Source of the DNA: Pseudoduganella buxea
GTDB taxonomy: Bacteria; Pseudomonadota; Gammaproteobacteria; Burkholderiales; Burkholderiaceae_D
DNA: 64,000 nt
Assembly: GCF_009720835.1 (NCBI RefSeq)
Contig: NZ_WNKZ01000016.1
Coordinates: forward strand, 1 to 64,000
Direction of reading: 5' to 3'
The notes under the pieces were generated by a model. It saw only the letters and a list, made by a program, of their open reading frames with translations. It was not told the origin of the DNA and made no database searches. Positions within the stretch are counted from its first letter, which is position 1. The number at the start of each line of letters is the position of its first letter. This document shows, piece after piece, positions 41,615 to 50,671 of the stretch. The position numbers were made by a program, and so were the translations under genes.

Positions 41615-43837
41615 ATGACGCAGTTGAACCTCCCCGCCGCACTGCGGACGATCCTTATCGTCAGCGCGGCGGAACACGCGGCGCTGGCGCAGGCGCTGGC
41701 CCGGCAGGAATTGCAGGTGAAGGTCGTCCACCGCGGCGACAGCGCACTGCAGGCGCTCGACCACGGCGGCATCGCGATGGTGCTGCTCGATGCGGCGCTG
41801 GCCGGCAGCGCCCGGCTCGAGCTGTGCACCCGCCTCGTGCAGGCCGATCCCGCCCGCGTGCTGCCCGTGCTGATCCTGTCGGCGGCCCCGTCGGACGAGG
41901 AACGCGCGCGCGCGCTGGAGGCCGGCGCGGCCGGCTACATCCGCCTGCCCTGCGACAGCGCCGACATCGTCGAAAAAGTGCTGGTCGAACTGACAGTGCG
42001 CCATGCCTGGCCCGGTCCCGCCAGCGCTGTCCCCGCGGGGCCGGCCCTGCCGGACATGCGCACCCTGGAAGTGAACTACCACACGCTGCTGGCCGGCTCG
42101 CCCGACGCCATCATGCTGTTCGACGCGGCGCGCGGCACGCCGGTGGACGTCAACCGCAATGCCGAGCGCCTGTTCGGCCGCGACAGCACGGAGCTGATGC
42201 ACCTGCGCCTGACGGACCTGTGCCCGCCGTTCCAGCCCGATGGCGTGCCCTCCTCCGAAGCCGTCGAGGGCCTGCTGCACAAGGTGCTGGGCGGCGAGGT
42301 ACGGGTCTTCCCGATGACCTTCCAGCACAGCAGCGGACGCCATGTCGATTGCGAGATCCGCCTCGTCATGCTGGAAAAGGACGGCATGCGTCTGCTGCAC
42401 ATGCGCCTGGTCGACGTGACGGGCCAGCGCATGGCCGAAGCCCTGCGCGCCGGCCAGAACGCGCTGCTGGAAATGGTGGCGCGGGGCGCGCCGCTGGACG
42501 CCATCCTGGACCGCCTGCTGCGCCTGGTGGAAGCGCAGGCGCCGGGGCTGTTCAGCACCGTGCTGCTGCTGGACGAAGACGGCGTGACGATCCGCGCCGG
42601 CGCCGCCCCCAGCCTGCCGGCCGACTTCATGGCCGCGCTCGATGGCCTGAAGATCGGTCCCGATGTCGGCTCCTGCGGGACCGCCATGTTCCGGCGCGAG
42701 GCCGTGGTGGCGGCCGACATCCAGCGCGACCCGCTGTGGGAAGACTACCGCGAGCTGGCGGCCAGCCAGGGCCTGCGGGCCTGCTGGGCCATGCCGATCA
42801 TGCGCGACGAGCACACGGTACTGGGCTCGTTCGCCATCTACTACCGCGACCCGCGCCTGCCTCGCGCCGAGGACGAACGGCTGATCCACGTGGCCGTGCA
42901 CCTGGCAGGCATCGCCATCGAACGCACCCGCCGTGAGGCCGAACTGGAACGCCACCGGAGCCACCTGGAGGAACTGGTGGCCGCGCGCACGGCCGAACTG
43001 CGCCGCGCCAAGGAACAGGCCGAACAGGCCAATGCGGAGCTGGCCGCCGCGCTGGACAACCTGCGCATGACGCAGGACGAACTGGTCAGGCGCGACAAGC
43101 TGGCCGCGCTGGGCGCGCTGGTGGCCGGCGTGGCCCACGAACTCAATACGCCGATCGGCAACAGCCTGACGGTGGCCAGCGCCATGGCCGAACGGGTGGC
43201 CGCGCTGCGCCAGCGCGTGCAGTCGGGGCTGCGACGCGCCGAGCTGGAAAGCTACCTGGAGCAGGCCGACGAGGCCGACGGCGTCGTGGTGCGCAACCTG
43301 GCCCGGGCGGCGCGCCTGATTACCAGCTTCAAGCAGGTCGCCGTCGACGCGGCCAGCTCGCAGCGGCGCCAGTTCCGCCTCGACGAATTCATCGCCGAAC
43401 TGGTGCTGCCCCTGCATGCGGCCACGCCGCAGCCGCGCCCCACGGTGCAGCAGCGCATCGCCCCGGGCCTCGTGATGGACAGCTATCCCGGCCCGCTGGG
43501 CCAGGCCATCTCGGCCCTGTTCGAGAACGCCGTCATGCACGGCCTGGCCGAACGCCATGACGGTACGGCGGGCGTCATCACCCTGGCCGCCCAAGCGCAG
43601 GATGGCGGCGACATCGCCCTGTCCGTGACCGACAACGGCGCCGGCATCGCGTCCGAGCACCTGAGCCGGGTGTATGATCCCTTCTTCACGACGCGCCCCG
43701 GCGCGGGCGGCTCGGGCCTCGGGCTGCACGTGACGCACAATATCGTCACGGGCGTGCTGGGCGGGCGCATCGCCGTGCGCAGCGCGCCCGGCCAAGGCAC
43801 CACCTTTACCATGACCCTGCCCGCGATCGCGCCATGA
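41615..43837 (+). CDS. Hybrid sensor histidine kinase: degenerate REC, PAS, GAF, HisKA, HATPase
   Basis: This 740-aa cytoplasmic signalling kinase has five parts. Residues ~12-120 are receiver-like; the phospho-Asp in VLLDAAL is kept, but the acidic pair is weak and the usual Lys is replaced (YIRLP). A PAS domain covers ~150-270 (LLAGSPDAIMLFDAARGTPV) and a GAF domain ~280-440. A coiled coil (AELRRAKEQAEQANAELAAA) leads to the H-box ALVAGVAHELNTPIGN and a HATPase with DNGAGI and GSGLGLHV. There is no transmembrane segment. The start ATG is 41615; the open frame further upstream only reads through tRNA genes. Its stop overlaps a small secreted-peptide gene. The cognate regulator is not adjacent. 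Confidence 0.88.
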   Translation: MTQLNLPAALRTILIVSAAEHAALAQALARQELQVKVVHRGDSALQALDHGGIAMVLLDAALAGSARLELCTRLVQADPARVLPVLILSAAPSDEERARALEAGAAGYIRLPCDSADIVEKVLVELTVRHAWPGPASAVPAGPALPDMRTLEVNYHTLLAGSPDAIMLFDAARGTPVDVNRNAERLFGRDSTELMHLRLTDLCPPFQPDGVPSSEAVEGLLHKVLGGEVRVFPMTFQHSSGRHVDCEIRLVMLEKDGMRLLHMRLVDVTGQRMAEALRAGQNALLEMVARGAPLDAILDRLLRLVEAQAPGLFSTVLLLDEDGVTIRAGAAPSLPADFMAALDGLKIGPDVGSCGTAMFRREAVVAADIQRDPLWEDYRELAASQGLRACWAMPIMRDEHTVLGSFAIYYRDPRLPRAEDERLIHVAVHLAGIAIERTRREAELERHRSHLEELVAARTAELRRAKEQAEQANAELAAALDNLRMTQDELVRRDKLAALGALVAGVAHELNTPIGNSLTVASAMAERVAALRQRVQSGLRRAELESYLEQADEADGVVVRNLARAARLITSFKQVAVDAASSQRRQFRLDEFIAELVLPLHAATPQPRPTVQQRIAPGLVMDSYPGPLGQAISALFENAVMHGLAERHDGTAGVITLAAQAQDGGDIALSVTDNGAGIASEHLSRVYDPFFTTRPGAGGSGLGLHVTHNIVTGVLGGRIAVRSAPGQGTTFTMTLPAIAP

Positions 43838-44061
43838 CGACCTCTGCCCTGCCCCGCCTGCTCGCTGCCGCCCTCGTGTGCGGGTTCCTCCTGCTCGCCC
43901 TGCTGCCCGCCGCCCACGCCGCGCCGGCACCGTGGTGGCTGTGGGAGAGCGTCACGTCGGGCGACAAGGTGTGCTCCCAGACGCCACTGGGCAAGGGCTG
44001 GCGCAAGCTGCTGGGACCCTATCGGGATTCCCGTTGCGAGAAACCCTTCCGTACCAGATAA
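43834..44061 (+). CDS. Small secreted protein coupled to the histidine kinase
   Basis: This 75-aa precursor has a strong signal peptide (LLAAALVCGFLLLALLPAAHA, cleavage near residue 29). The mature ~46-residue basic peptide starts APAPWWLWESV and has two cysteines that could form one disulfide. The ATG overlaps the kinase stop (ATGA), so translation is coupled. I recognise no family. It could be a periplasmic accessory or signal for the kinase, but the kinase has no periplasmic sensor part, so a direct link is only inferred. Confidence 0.65.
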   Translation: MTTSALPRLLAAALVCGFLLLALLPAAHAAPAPWWLWESVTSGDKVCSQTPLGKGWRKLLGPYRDSRCEKPFRTR

Positions 44062-44141
44062 TGAATCCATAACAACAAGATCCGCCAAGGGTCGTGCCTG
44101 CTGAATCATCCTGAAGTCCCATCTTTTTCGGAGGAAGACAC

Positions 44142-44708
44142 ATGTTTCAGAACCCAGAGCAGTTTGCCCAAGCCACCAAAGCCCTGTTCGAATTCCAGCT
44201 CGAGACCTTCAATTCGCTGACCAGCAAGGCTGTGCAGGGCCTGGAGCAGGTCGTCCAGCTCAATATCAACACGGCCCGCAGCGGCATCGAAGACAGCCTG
44301 GCGCGCGGCCGCGAGATCAGCCAGGCCGCCGATCCGAAGCTGGCCATGGCGGCTGCCAGCGCCAAGATGCAGAACCTGACCAACCTGGTCGGCTACAACC
44401 AGCAGCTGAGCCAGATCATCTCCGAAATCCACAACGAATTCACCCGCGCCGCCGATGCCCACCTGGCCGAGGCCAAGAGCAACCTGTCTGCCCTGATCTA
44501 CGACGTGACGAAGAACGTGCGTCCCGGTTCCGAAAACGCCGTCGAAATCGTCAAGGCCGCCATCGACAATGCCTTCAAGGGCTACGAGCAGGTAACCACA
44601 GCCACGCGGCAGGCCGTCGCCGCCTTCGAGGAACAGCTGGCCAGGGCAGCCCAGATGGCGGACCAGAAAGCCGCGGCCGGCGAAGCGGCCGAGCCGACCA
44701 AGCACTAA
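44142..44708 (+). CDS. phaP: Phasin family protein
   Basis: This 188-aa helical, amphipathic protein coats polyhydroxyalkanoate granules. It matches the PhaP/Phasin_2 pattern: MFQNPEQFAQATKALFEFQL at the start, a long Ala/Gln-rich helix and LARAAQMADQKAAA near the end. No signal peptide. The SD is GGAGGAAG. It is monocistronic here; PHA synthase is elsewhere. Its presence supports a PHA-storing betaproteobacterium. Confidence 0.93.
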   Translation: MFQNPEQFAQATKALFEFQLETFNSLTSKAVQGLEQVVQLNINTARSGIEDSLARGREISQAADPKLAMAAASAKMQNLTNLVGYNQQLSQIISEIHNEFTRAADAHLAEAKSNLSALIYDVTKNVRPGSENAVEIVKAAIDNAFKGYEQVTTATRQAVAAFEEQLARAAQMADQKAAAGEAAEPTKH

Positions 44709-44766
44709 GCCTGCCAGCCTTACCCCGGCGCAAAAACGCTGGGCAAGCGGCGGCGAACGCGATAGA

Positions 44767-44782
44767 CTGTATATAAATACAG
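44767..44782 (+). promoter_or_regulatory. LexA (SOS) box
   Basis: CTGT-ATATAAAT-ACAG matches the LexA consensus CTGT-N8-ACAG with the AT-rich centre; a -10-like TATAAA lies inside it. It is 91 bp before the nuclease gene start. The two following genes are therefore probably induced by DNA damage. Confidence 0.85.
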
Positions 44783-44873
44783 TTCCGCGCTCGCCGCCGC
44801 TTTTGTTTTTGCCCTTGCCGCTCCCCTGCTTATTCTGCCTACCCTGCCTCCTCCGCTCGACCGCCGCCCGTCC

Positions 44874-46535
44874 ATGAGACCCGTACTGGAAAACCCGCTG
44901 TACTACCTGGACAACTTCCACCGGGTGCTGGCCTGGATCGGTGAACGCTACAGCGACCTGCTGGACGACGAAGAGCAAGGCTTCCTGGCCCGCTTCCCCA
45001 CCCTGCCGCAAAATGCCCGTGCCCTGTTCGTGCGCATGGTGATGCGCAAGGGCCGGCTGTTCCGCGCCAGCAAGCTGGCCTACGACGAAATCGGTTGCCC
45101 CCGCGCGGCGGCCGCGCCGCTGGCGGAGCTGGGCTGGCTGGAAGCGGATCCCGCTGTCACGCCCGACGAGCTGTTCGACCTGTTGCTCAAGGCCGAGCTG
45201 GCGCAGGTGCTGGCCCGGCTGTGCCCCGATGCCGCGCCGGCCCGTGCGGCCCGCAAGGGCGAGTTGCTGGACGCCCTGCGTGCGGCCCGGGCCCAGGCAC
45301 AGCAGGTGTCGCAGTGGTGGCCCGATGGCGAAGATGCGGTCTGGCACATCGCCGCCCAGCCCCTGTGCGACCGCTTGCGCCTGATCTTCTTCGGCAATTA
45401 CCACCAGGACTGGACGGAATTCGTGCTGTCCGACCTGGGCGTGTTCCGCTTCGAAAAAGTTGACTTCGCCGACTCGGCCCGGGCCTTCCGCACCCGCCGC
45501 GACATCGATGAGTATCTGGCCCTGCATGCCTGCCGCGAGCGTTTCGGCGCCGGCGAGGACCCGCTGGCCGTGCTGGCCGACGTGCCGCCGGCCAGCAGCG
45601 ACAACGAATGGCTGTGCGGGCGCCGCCACAAGCTGCTGTTCCAGATGGGACAGCAGATGGAAAAGCTGCGCGACTGGCCCGGCGCATTGGCCGTCTACGG
45701 CGATTGCGGCTGGCCCGGCGCACGCGCCCGCATCATCCGTGTGCTGGAAAAGGACGAGCAGCATGGCCCGGCGTGGGAACTGCTGCAGCGGGCCCAGGCG
45801 GCGCCTGAAAGCGAGGCGGAACGCCAGCAACTGCTGCGCATCGCGCCCCGGCTGGCGCGCCGGCTGGGCCACCCGGTCGGCGCCACGCGGCGCGCCGCCG
45901 TGGACCGGCTCGACCTGTGCCTGCCGCTGCCGGGCCCCGACTGGTGGGTCGAGGGCGTCGTGCGCGACCACCTCGCCAGTGCCGAGGCGCCCGTGTTCTA
46001 TGTCGAGAACACCCTGATCAACTCCCTGTTCGGGCTGTTGTGCTGGGATGCCATCTTCGCCGCCGTGCCGGGCGCCTTCTTCCACCCCTTCCACCACGGC
46101 CCGGCGGACCTGCACAGCGCCGACTTCGGCCGCCGCCGCGCCGACCGTTTCGCCGCCTGCTTCGCCCGGCTGGGGGACGGCAGCTACCGCGACGCGATCC
46201 GCGCCAACCGGCGCGCCAAGGAAGGCATCTCGTCGCCGTTCGTGCACTGGGGCGCGCTGGACGACGACCTGCTGGAACTGGCGCTGGACTGCATCCCGGC
46301 GCCGCACCTGCTGGCCGCGTTCCAGCGTATCCTGGCCGACATCAAGGAGAACCGCACGGGTTTCCCGGACCTGATCCGCTTCTGGCCGGCCGAGCGCCGC
46401 TACCAGATGATCGAAGTGAAGGGCCCGGGCGACCGGCTGCAGGACAACCAGCTGCGCTGGATCGACTACTGCGCGCGACACCGGATGCCCGTGTCGGTGT
46501 GCTACCTGCAGTGGCAGGAATCCGTACAGGCATGA
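44874..46535 (+). CDS. VRR-NUC domain nuclease (FAN1-like)
   Basis: This 553-aa protein has the FAN1-type architecture. The N-terminal SAP-like/helical region starts YYLDNFHRVLAWIGERYSDL and includes LFVRMVMRKGRLFRASKL. A TPR-like middle follows, and then a C-terminal VRR-NUC endonuclease domain with G496-F-P-D499, E514-V-K516 and Q526. In eukaryotes and pseudomonads FAN1 cuts branched DNA next to interstrand crosslinks. The LexA box upstream and the helicase gene 7 bp downstream make a DNA-crosslink or replication-fork repair operon likely. The catalytic residues are all present. Confidence 0.88.
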   Translation: MRPVLENPLYYLDNFHRVLAWIGERYSDLLDDEEQGFLARFPTLPQNARALFVRMVMRKGRLFRASKLAYDEIGCPRAAAAPLAELGWLEADPAVTPDELFDLLLKAELAQVLARLCPDAAPARAARKGELLDALRAARAQAQQVSQWWPDGEDAVWHIAAQPLCDRLRLIFFGNYHQDWTEFVLSDLGVFRFEKVDFADSARAFRTRRDIDEYLALHACRERFGAGEDPLAVLADVPPASSDNEWLCGRRHKLLFQMGQQMEKLRDWPGALAVYGDCGWPGARARIIRVLEKDEQHGPAWELLQRAQAAPESEAERQQLLRIAPRLARRLGHPVGATRRAAVDRLDLCLPLPGPDWWVEGVVRDHLASAEAPVFYVENTLINSLFGLLCWDAIFAAVPGAFFHPFHHGPADLHSADFGRRRADRFAACFARLGDGSYRDAIRANRRAKEGISSPFVHWGALDDDLLELALDCIPAPHLLAAFQRILADIKENRTGFPDLIRFWPAERRYQMIEVKGPGDRLQDNQLRWIDYCARHRMPVSVCYLQWQESVQA

Positions 46536-46542
46536 GCGCGGC

Positions 46543-48858
46543 ATGAGTGCGACCTACACCGTGGCCGTGCGGGCCCTGTGCGAGTTCACCGCCAAGACGG
46601 GCGACCTGGACCTGCGCTTCACGCCGTCGCCGACGGCCCAGGAAGGCATCGCCGGGCACACCGTCGTGACAAGCCGGCGCGACGACGACTACGAACGCGA
46701 GATCGCGCTGGCCGGGGACCATGGGGCCCTGCACGTGCGCGGCCGCGCGGACGGCTACGACCCGCGCGCCAATCGCCTTGAGGAAATCAAGACCTTCCGG
46801 GGCGATCTGGCCCGCATGCCGGCCAACCACCGGGCACTGCACTGGGCCCAGGTCAAGGTCTACGGCCACCTGCTGTGCCAGGCGCGCGGATTGGCTTGCG
46901 TCCGCCTGGCGCTGGTGTACTTCGATATCGCCAGCCAGAAGGAAACCGTGCTGGTGGAAGAACACGACGCGCCCGCCTTGCGCGCTGTCTTCGAACGCCA
47001 GTGCGATGCCTTCCTGGCCTGGGCCGAACAGGAACTGGCGCACCGCGCCGCGCGCGACGCCGGCCTCAAGGCGCTGCGTTTTCCCCATCCTTCGTTCCGG
47101 CCCGGCCAGCGCGAACTGGCCGAAGCCATGTACAAGGCCAGCTCGCGCGCCTGCGCGCTGCTGGCGCAGGCGCCGACGGGCATCGGCAAGAGTATCGGCA
47201 GCCTGTTCCCCCTGCTGAAAGCGGGCGCCGAACATGGCCTGGACAAGATCTTCTTCCTGGCCGCGAAGACGTCGGGCCGGCAGATGGCGCTCGACGCTGT
47301 CGCCACCATCCGCGCCGCCGCGCCCCTGCTGCCCCTGCGCACCCTGGAGCTGACGGCCAAGTCGAAAGCCTGCGAGTTTCCCGACAACGCCTGCCATGGC
47401 GACGCCTGTCCGCTGGCGCGGGGCTTCTACGACCGGCTGCCGCAGGCACGGGCGCTGGCCTTGCAGCAGCCGATGCTGGACCGGGCCGGCGTGCGCGCCG
47501 CCGCGCTGGCGCACGACGTCTGCCCCTACTACCTGGGCAGCGAATTGGCACGGTGGGCCGACGTCATCGTGGGCGACTACAACTACTACTTCGATGTCTC
47601 GGCGCTGCTGCATTCGCTGACGGTGATGAACGACTGGAAGGTGGCCGCGCTGGTCGACGAGGCCCACAATATGGTGTCGCGCGCGCGCAAGATGTATTCG
47701 GCCGAACTGGCGCACGGCAGCCTGCGCGCGCTGCGCAAGACGGCGCCGGCGGCCATGAGGAAGGCGCTGGACCGGGTGCACCGCCAGTGGCTGGCTCTGG
47801 AAAAGGACCAGGGCGATACCGACTACCAGGGTTACGCGGAACTGCCGGAAAAATTCATGCACGCGCTGGGGACGGCCACGAGCGAGATCGGCGACTACAT
47901 GGCCGAGAACCCGGCCTGGTTCGACGCCGACGTGCTCGATTTCTATTTCCAGGGCCTGCACTTCGCGCGCCTGGCCGAGAGCTTCGGCAGCCACTCGCTG
48001 TTCGACATCACCATCGAGCGGCGCGGCAGCAAGCCGGACTCCACGCTGTGCCTGCGCAATATCGTGCCGGCGCCGTTCCTCCAGCCGCGCTTCGCCCAGG
48101 CCCGTTCGGTGGCACTGTTCTCGGCCACCCTGAGCCCGTGGAACTACTACGCCGACACCCTGGGCATGCCGGCCAACACGGCCTGGGTCGACGTCGACTC
48201 GCCGTTCGTGGCGGACCAGCTGGCCGTACACGTGGCAGGTCACATCTCGACGCGCTACCAGCACCGGGAGCGCTCGCTGGCGCCGATCGCGACGCTGATG
48301 GCCGAACAGCATGCCCGCGAGCCGGGCAACTACCTGGCCTTCTTTTCCAGCTTCGACTATATGGAAAAGGCCGCCGACCTGTTCGAGCGGGAGCACCCGG
48401 GCGTGCCCGTATGGCGCCAGTCGCGGCGGATGGATGAAGGGGCCCGCGCGGCCTTCCTGGAACGCTTCACCGTGGCGAGCCACGGCATCGGCTTCGCCGT
48501 GCTGGGCGGCGCCTTCGGCGAAGGGATCGACCTGCCCGGCGCGCGGCTGATCGGGGCCTTCATCGCCACGCTCGGGCTGCCCCAGCTCAATCCCGTCAAC
48601 GAGCAGATCCGCCAGCGCATGGAGGCCACCTTCGGTGCCGGCTACGACTACACCTATCTCTACCCCGGCCTGCAGAAGGTAGTGCAGGCGGCGGGCCGCG
48701 TGATCCGCACCGTCACCGACCGGGGCACCGTGTACCTGATCGACGACCGCTTCGGCCGGCCCGAGATCCAGGCCCTGCTGCCGGCGTGGTGGCGAGTCAA
48801 GCCCAGGCCGGCGGCGCTGGCGGCCGGTGTGGCGCATCACAAGTCCGTTGACCGATGA
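46543..48858 (+). CDS. XPD/DinG-type Fe-S helicase with N-terminal Cas4-like nuclease domain
   Basis: This 771-aa superfamily 2 helicase has Walker A APTGIGKS (210-217), DEAH (372-375) and four cysteines, C277, C284, C289 and C327, spaced like the [4Fe-4S] ligands of XPD/DinG. The N-terminal ~170 residues have a PD-(D/E)xK nuclease pattern of the Cas4/RecB type: D70 in GRADGY, E81-x-K83 in EEIKT and Q103-x3-Y107. One chain thus combines a 5'-3' helicase and a single-strand nuclease. It starts 7 bp after the VRR-NUC gene and shares the SOS promoter. Substrates are inferred. Confidence 0.9.
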   Translation: MSATYTVAVRALCEFTAKTGDLDLRFTPSPTAQEGIAGHTVVTSRRDDDYEREIALAGDHGALHVRGRADGYDPRANRLEEIKTFRGDLARMPANHRALHWAQVKVYGHLLCQARGLACVRLALVYFDIASQKETVLVEEHDAPALRAVFERQCDAFLAWAEQELAHRAARDAGLKALRFPHPSFRPGQRELAEAMYKASSRACALLAQAPTGIGKSIGSLFPLLKAGAEHGLDKIFFLAAKTSGRQMALDAVATIRAAAPLLPLRTLELTAKSKACEFPDNACHGDACPLARGFYDRLPQARALALQQPMLDRAGVRAAALAHDVCPYYLGSELARWADVIVGDYNYYFDVSALLHSLTVMNDWKVAALVDEAHNMVSRARKMYSAELAHGSLRALRKTAPAAMRKALDRVHRQWLALEKDQGDTDYQGYAELPEKFMHALGTATSEIGDYMAENPAWFDADVLDFYFQGLHFARLAESFGSHSLFDITIERRGSKPDSTLCLRNIVPAPFLQPRFAQARSVALFSATLSPWNYYADTLGMPANTAWVDVDSPFVADQLAVHVAGHISTRYQHRERSLAPIATLMAEQHAREPGNYLAFFSSFDYMEKAADLFEREHPGVPVWRQSRRMDEGARAAFLERFTVASHGIGFAVLGGAFGEGIDLPGARLIGAFIATLGLPQLNPVNEQIRQRMEATFGAGYDYTYLYPGLQKVVQAAGRVIRTVTDRGTVYLIDDRFGRPEIQALLPAWWRVKPRPAALAAGVAHHKSVDR

Positions 48859-48875
48859 ATTCGTGATTCACCACG

Positions 48876-49601
48876 CTAGCTGACCAGCGCGCGCAGCTTC
48901 TGGTAGCCGGCGCGGCTGACGGGAATGCGGCTGCCGTCCTGCAGGATGGCGACGTGGCTGTCGCGCGTGGCCTGCTCGATGCGGGCCACGGCTTCGATAT
49001 TGACCAGCCAGGAGCGGTGCACGCGGAGGAAGCGCTGGCCGTCGAGCTGGCCCGCCAGTTCCGACAGGGTCTGGTTCTTCAGGTAGCTGCGGCCCTCGGC
49101 GCGGATCTCCACGTAGTCGTCCTGGGCCTGCACGCAGGCGATCCGGTCGCAGCCGATCACGTGCACCGTGGCGCCATCGCGGATCACCACCCGGGCCAGC
49201 GGCTGCCCCCCGGGGCCCAGGCCCGTCAGCGTTGCCGCCGTGGCCGCACCGCCGGCGCGGGCATTGGCAATGGCCTGGTCGAAACGCTGCTGGCTGAAGG
49301 GCTTCAACAGGTAGTCCAGCGCGCGGATCTCGAAGGCGCGGATGGCGTACTGGTCGAAGGCGGTGCAGAAAATGAAGCGCGCGGCGGTGCGCGGGCCTGC
49401 CAGCTCGACCACTTCGAAGCCATCCAGTTTCGGCATCTGGATATCGAGCAGCACCACGTCCGGCGCCAGTTCGGCGATGGCCTTGACGGCCTCGAAGCCG
49501 TTGGCGCATTCGGCCACCACTTCCACGTCCGGATGGCTGGCCAGGTATTCGCGCACGATGGCGCGGGCCAGGGCTTCGTCGTCGACGATGATGAGTCGCA
49601 T
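48876..49601 (-). CDS. LytTR-family response regulator
   Basis: This 241-aa response regulator has a receiver domain (IIVDDEALARAIVREYL with acidic DD, phospho-Asp in VVLLDIQMP, Lys in YLLKPF) followed by a LytTR DNA-binding domain (~140-240, VQAQDDYVEIRAEGRSYLKN, then RFLRVHRSWLVNIEAV). The upstream sensor kinase gene ends 11 bp before. LytTR regulators bind paired direct repeats; none was identified here. It is convergent with the helicase gene. Confidence 0.93.
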   Translation of the reverse strand: MRLIIVDDEALARAIVREYLASHPDVEVVAECANGFEAVKAIAELAPDVVLLDIQMPKLDGFEVVELAGPRTAARFIFCTAFDQYAIRAFEIRALDYLLKPFSQQRFDQAIANARAGGAATAATLTGLGPGGQPLARVVIRDGATVHVIGCDRIACVQAQDDYVEIRAEGRSYLKNQTLSELAGQLDGQRFLRVHRSWLVNIEAVARIEQATRDSHVAILQDGSRIPVSRAGYQKLRALVS

Positions 49602-49612
49602 AGCGGTTCCGT

Positions 49613-50671
49613 TCAGTCCTGTTCCGTCTGTGCCGGCAGCACGATGTCGACGACATACCGGTCGTCCTCGCGCAGCCGCGCGATCGATGCCTCGTTCGGG
49701 TAGGCGCAGGCCAGGCGCTGGCGCACGTTGGCCAGGCCGATGCCGCCGCCCGGTCCGGCGGGGAGCGCCGGATCGACCGCATTGCTGACGGTGATGCGCA
49801 GGCGCGCGCCGTCGCGCCACGCCGCCACCAGCAGCAGGCCCCCTTCCGGCAACTGCCCGATGCCGTGCTTGACGGCGTTCTCGACCAGCGGCTGGATGAT
49901 CATCGGCGGCACCAGGCAGGCCAGCGCGCCCTTCTCCAGCGCTTCCTCGGCCACCAGCCGCTCGCCGTAGCGCACCTTCTCGATGGCGATGAAATGGCGG
50001 ATCAGCGTCATCTCCTGCTCCAGCGTGACTTTCGGGCGTGCCGCCAGGGCCAGGCTGTGGCGGCAGAAGCTGGCCAGCTGCAGGGTCATGTCGCGCGCGG
50101 CACGGGGGTCCTGCGAGGTCAGCGCGCTGATGGAGTTCAGGCTGTTGAACAGGAAGTGCGGGTCGATCTGCATGCGCAGCATGCGCAGTTCCGCTTCCTG
50201 CGCCACCAGCTGCGATTCCAGTTCGCGCCGCTGCGCCGTGCGCACCCGCCCCAGTTCCGTGGCCAGGTAGCTGACCGCCGCCAGCAGGCCGTACAGCAGC
50301 ACGCCCAGCGCAAACAGCAGTGCCACCAGTTCGGGGGTGAGGTCCAGCCCGAGGCCGAAGCCCCGGCACAACTCGTTCCAGCCCTGCAGCACGGCCAGCC
50401 ACATGAAGCCGGCCAATACGGCTGCCGCCGCCAGCATCAGCACCAGGAGCGCCGGGGCACGCGCACCGATGGGATTGGCGCGGCACAGGTAATGGGCGGA
50501 AAAGCCGGCCGCCACGCCGTAGACCAGGGTGGCAGGTATCGTCAACAGCAAGGCCGCCGGCAGCGGCGCCGGCGACAGCGCCGCGCACACCCCGCCGAGG
50601 GCGGTGCCGAGGAACAGCCACGCCAGCAAATACAGCAGCGCGCCGCGCCGGTTGGACAACGGCGACTGCAT
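49613..50671 (-). CDS. LytS/YehU-type sensor histidine kinase
   Basis: This 352-aa membrane kinase has four or five hydrophobic segments in residues 10-145, then the His_kinase domain with the phosphorylated histidine in MQIDPHFLFNSLNSISAL, and a HATPase with PLVENAVKHGIG and GGGIGLANVRQRL. It overlaps the upstream LiaF-like gene by one base (TGATG) and precedes its regulator gene. Together they form a membrane-stress sensing system; the stimulus is unknown. Confidence 0.92.
   Translation of the reverse strand: MQSPLSNRRGALLYLLAWLFLGTALGGVCAALSPAPLPAALLLTIPATLVYGVAAGFSAHYLCRANPIGARAPALLVLMLAAAAVLAGFMWLAVLQGWNELCRGFGLGLDLTPELVALLFALGVLLYGLLAAVSYLATELGRVRTAQRRELESQLVAQEAELRMLRMQIDPHFLFNSLNSISALTSQDPRAARDMTLQLASFCRHSLALAARPKVTLEQEMTLIRHFIAIEKVRYGERLVAEEALEKGALACLVPPMIIQPLVENAVKHGIGQLPEGGLLLVAAWRDGARLRITVSNAVDPALPAGPGGGIGLANVRQRLACAYPNEASIARLREDDRYVVDIVLPAQTEQD

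Noticed and set aside
39944..43930. Very long minus-strand open frame across the tRNA-Leu array and the kinase gene
   Set aside because: It runs antisense through tRNA genes, a PEP-CTERM gene and a kinase with complete motifs, and contains no recognisable domain.
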